64,000 nucleotides of DNA. Source: Bacteroidales bacterium UBA1309 (GTDB lineage: Bacteria; Bacteroidota; Bacteroidia; Bacteroidales; Dysgonomonadaceae). Below are positions 63,583 through 64,000 of the stretch, one piece after another (within the stretch, counting starts at the first letter, position 1; every line of letters begins with the position of its first letter). The stretch covers positions 1 to 64,000 of the forward strand of contig DBTT01000004.1 of assembly GCA_002307185.1 (NCBI GenBank), read 5' to 3'. Under the pieces are notes generated by a model that worked only from the letters and a program-made list of their open reading frames with translations, was not told where the DNA came from and made no database searches. The position numbers were made by a program, and so were the translations under genes.

Positions 63583-64000
63583 ATGAAATATCTAAAACGA
63601 GGGCTACTCATTTCCTTTCTTGCCTTCAGTGTACTTTTAATTGTGGGTTCTGTTTTCATGTTGGACTTTTCTTTAAAAAGCAATGTAAAACCTACCGATG
63701 AAGCAGATGCGTACGCCTATCTTTTTAAGCACGAATATTTGCGCCAATGGGTGGATAGCTTGAGATCTGCACATGCTCTACGGGACACCTTCATCGTGGC
63801 ATCTGACGGAACAAAGCTGCATGCAATGTATATTCAGTCTCCTTCCCCCCATTTTGACAAGTCGGCTCTCGTCATTCACGGTTATACCAATAACTCTATC
63901 CGCATGTTGATGATTGGCTACCTGTATAATAAGGGCATGGGCTACAATGTTCTCCTTCCCGATTTGAGAGCGCACGGCAAAAGTGAAGGCAAATACATCC
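63583..64000 (+). CDS. alpha/beta hydrolase, 3' end outside the window
   Basis: An open frame from ATG at 63583 to the window edge (139 codons seen). MKYLKRGLLISFLAFSVLLIVG is a signal anchor; the following region has DTFIVASDGTKLHAMYIQS, then ALVIHGYTNNS (oxyanion-hole HG motif) and LLPDLRAHGKSEG, the usual lead-up to the nucleophile GxSxG, which would lie just beyond 64000. This fits membrane-anchored serine hydrolases of the BAAT/YqkD-like type. Substrate unknown. Confidence 0.85.
   Translation, partial: MKYLKRGLLISFLAFSVLLIVGSVFMLDFSLKSNVKPTDEADAYAYLFKHEYLRQWVDSLRSAHALRDTFIVASDGTKLHAMYIQSPSPHFDKSALVIHGYTNNSIRMLMIGYLYNKGMGYNVLLPDLRAHGKSEGKYI

Overview
The window reads as chromosome of a member of the Bacteroidetes, most likely order Bacteroidales. 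Pointers are the fused MurF-alanine racemase, a GSCFA protein, DUF4254 beside a GT9 transferase, a TamB-like giant, GT3-type glycogen synthase with a DUF3417-type glucan phosphorylase, an S9B dipeptidyl peptidase, FISUMP and DUF4468 secreted proteins, and repeated promoters of the Bacteroidetes type (TTG, 19-20 bp, TAnnTTTG). The family or genus cannot be fixed from the sequence.

Layout. 1-4.8 kb: small exported proteins and lipoproteins on the + strand, two of which share a duplicated lipoprotein leader. 4.8-5.2 kb: a perfect 16-bp hairpin and an array of 21-nt repeats. 5.2-8.2 kb: a phosphate-scavenging pair (metallophosphoesterase and a phosphodiesterase-alkaline phosphatase fusion). 8.5-10.8 kb: plsC-like, omega-amidase and nfo operon. 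11.1-12.6 kb: a divergent metallo-beta-lactamase-fold/HxlR pair. 12.8-18.9 kb: an AT-rich defence island with a single-chain MNT-HEPN protein, a type II restriction-modification pair whose methyltransferase carries its own HTH regulator, and a two-gene Kiwa system (kwaA, kwaB). 18.9-21.0 kb: about 2 kb almost free of genes but full of repeats: an attC-like palindrome, a 315-bp hairpin-rich element with perfect 16-bp terminal inverted repeats, and a second 21-nt array. 21-29.6 kb: DPP IV, a membrane protein with a degenerate Nudix domain, dxs, trkA, trkH. 29.8-34.1 kb: glycogen synthase and glucan phosphorylase. 34.3-36.2 kb: tRNA-His, DUF4254 and GT9. 36.2-41.1 kb: TolC-HlyD-two ABC-2 permeases efflux operon without an ATPase. 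41.3-46.7 kb: MurF-Alr, GSCFA, a small-RNA/leader candidate and a WcaJ-type glycosyltransferase. 46.7-53.8 kb: TamB, ArsC/Spx-like protein and an ABC-F ATPase. 53.8-60.6 kb: OtsA-OtsB fusion, GH15 enzyme, MscS channel, Nudix, MBL and VOC enzymes. 61.2-63.3 kb: GH42 beta-galactosidase. The window ends inside an alpha/beta hydrolase.

Most worth following: Kiwa sits between two long imperfect palindromes. On the coding strand the segment begins GTTATGGGC and its 3' palindrome begins with the exact complement GCCCATAAC, the relation expected of an integron-type gene cassette. The adjoining restriction-modification pair begins at the second palindrome and ends beside a related half-site. This suggests defence modules carried as cassette-like units in a Bacteroidales chromosome; no integrase is visible. 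Other notable items are the two 21-nt arrays, the hairpin-rich element and a promoter-leader ORF-terminator unit at 44.9 kb.
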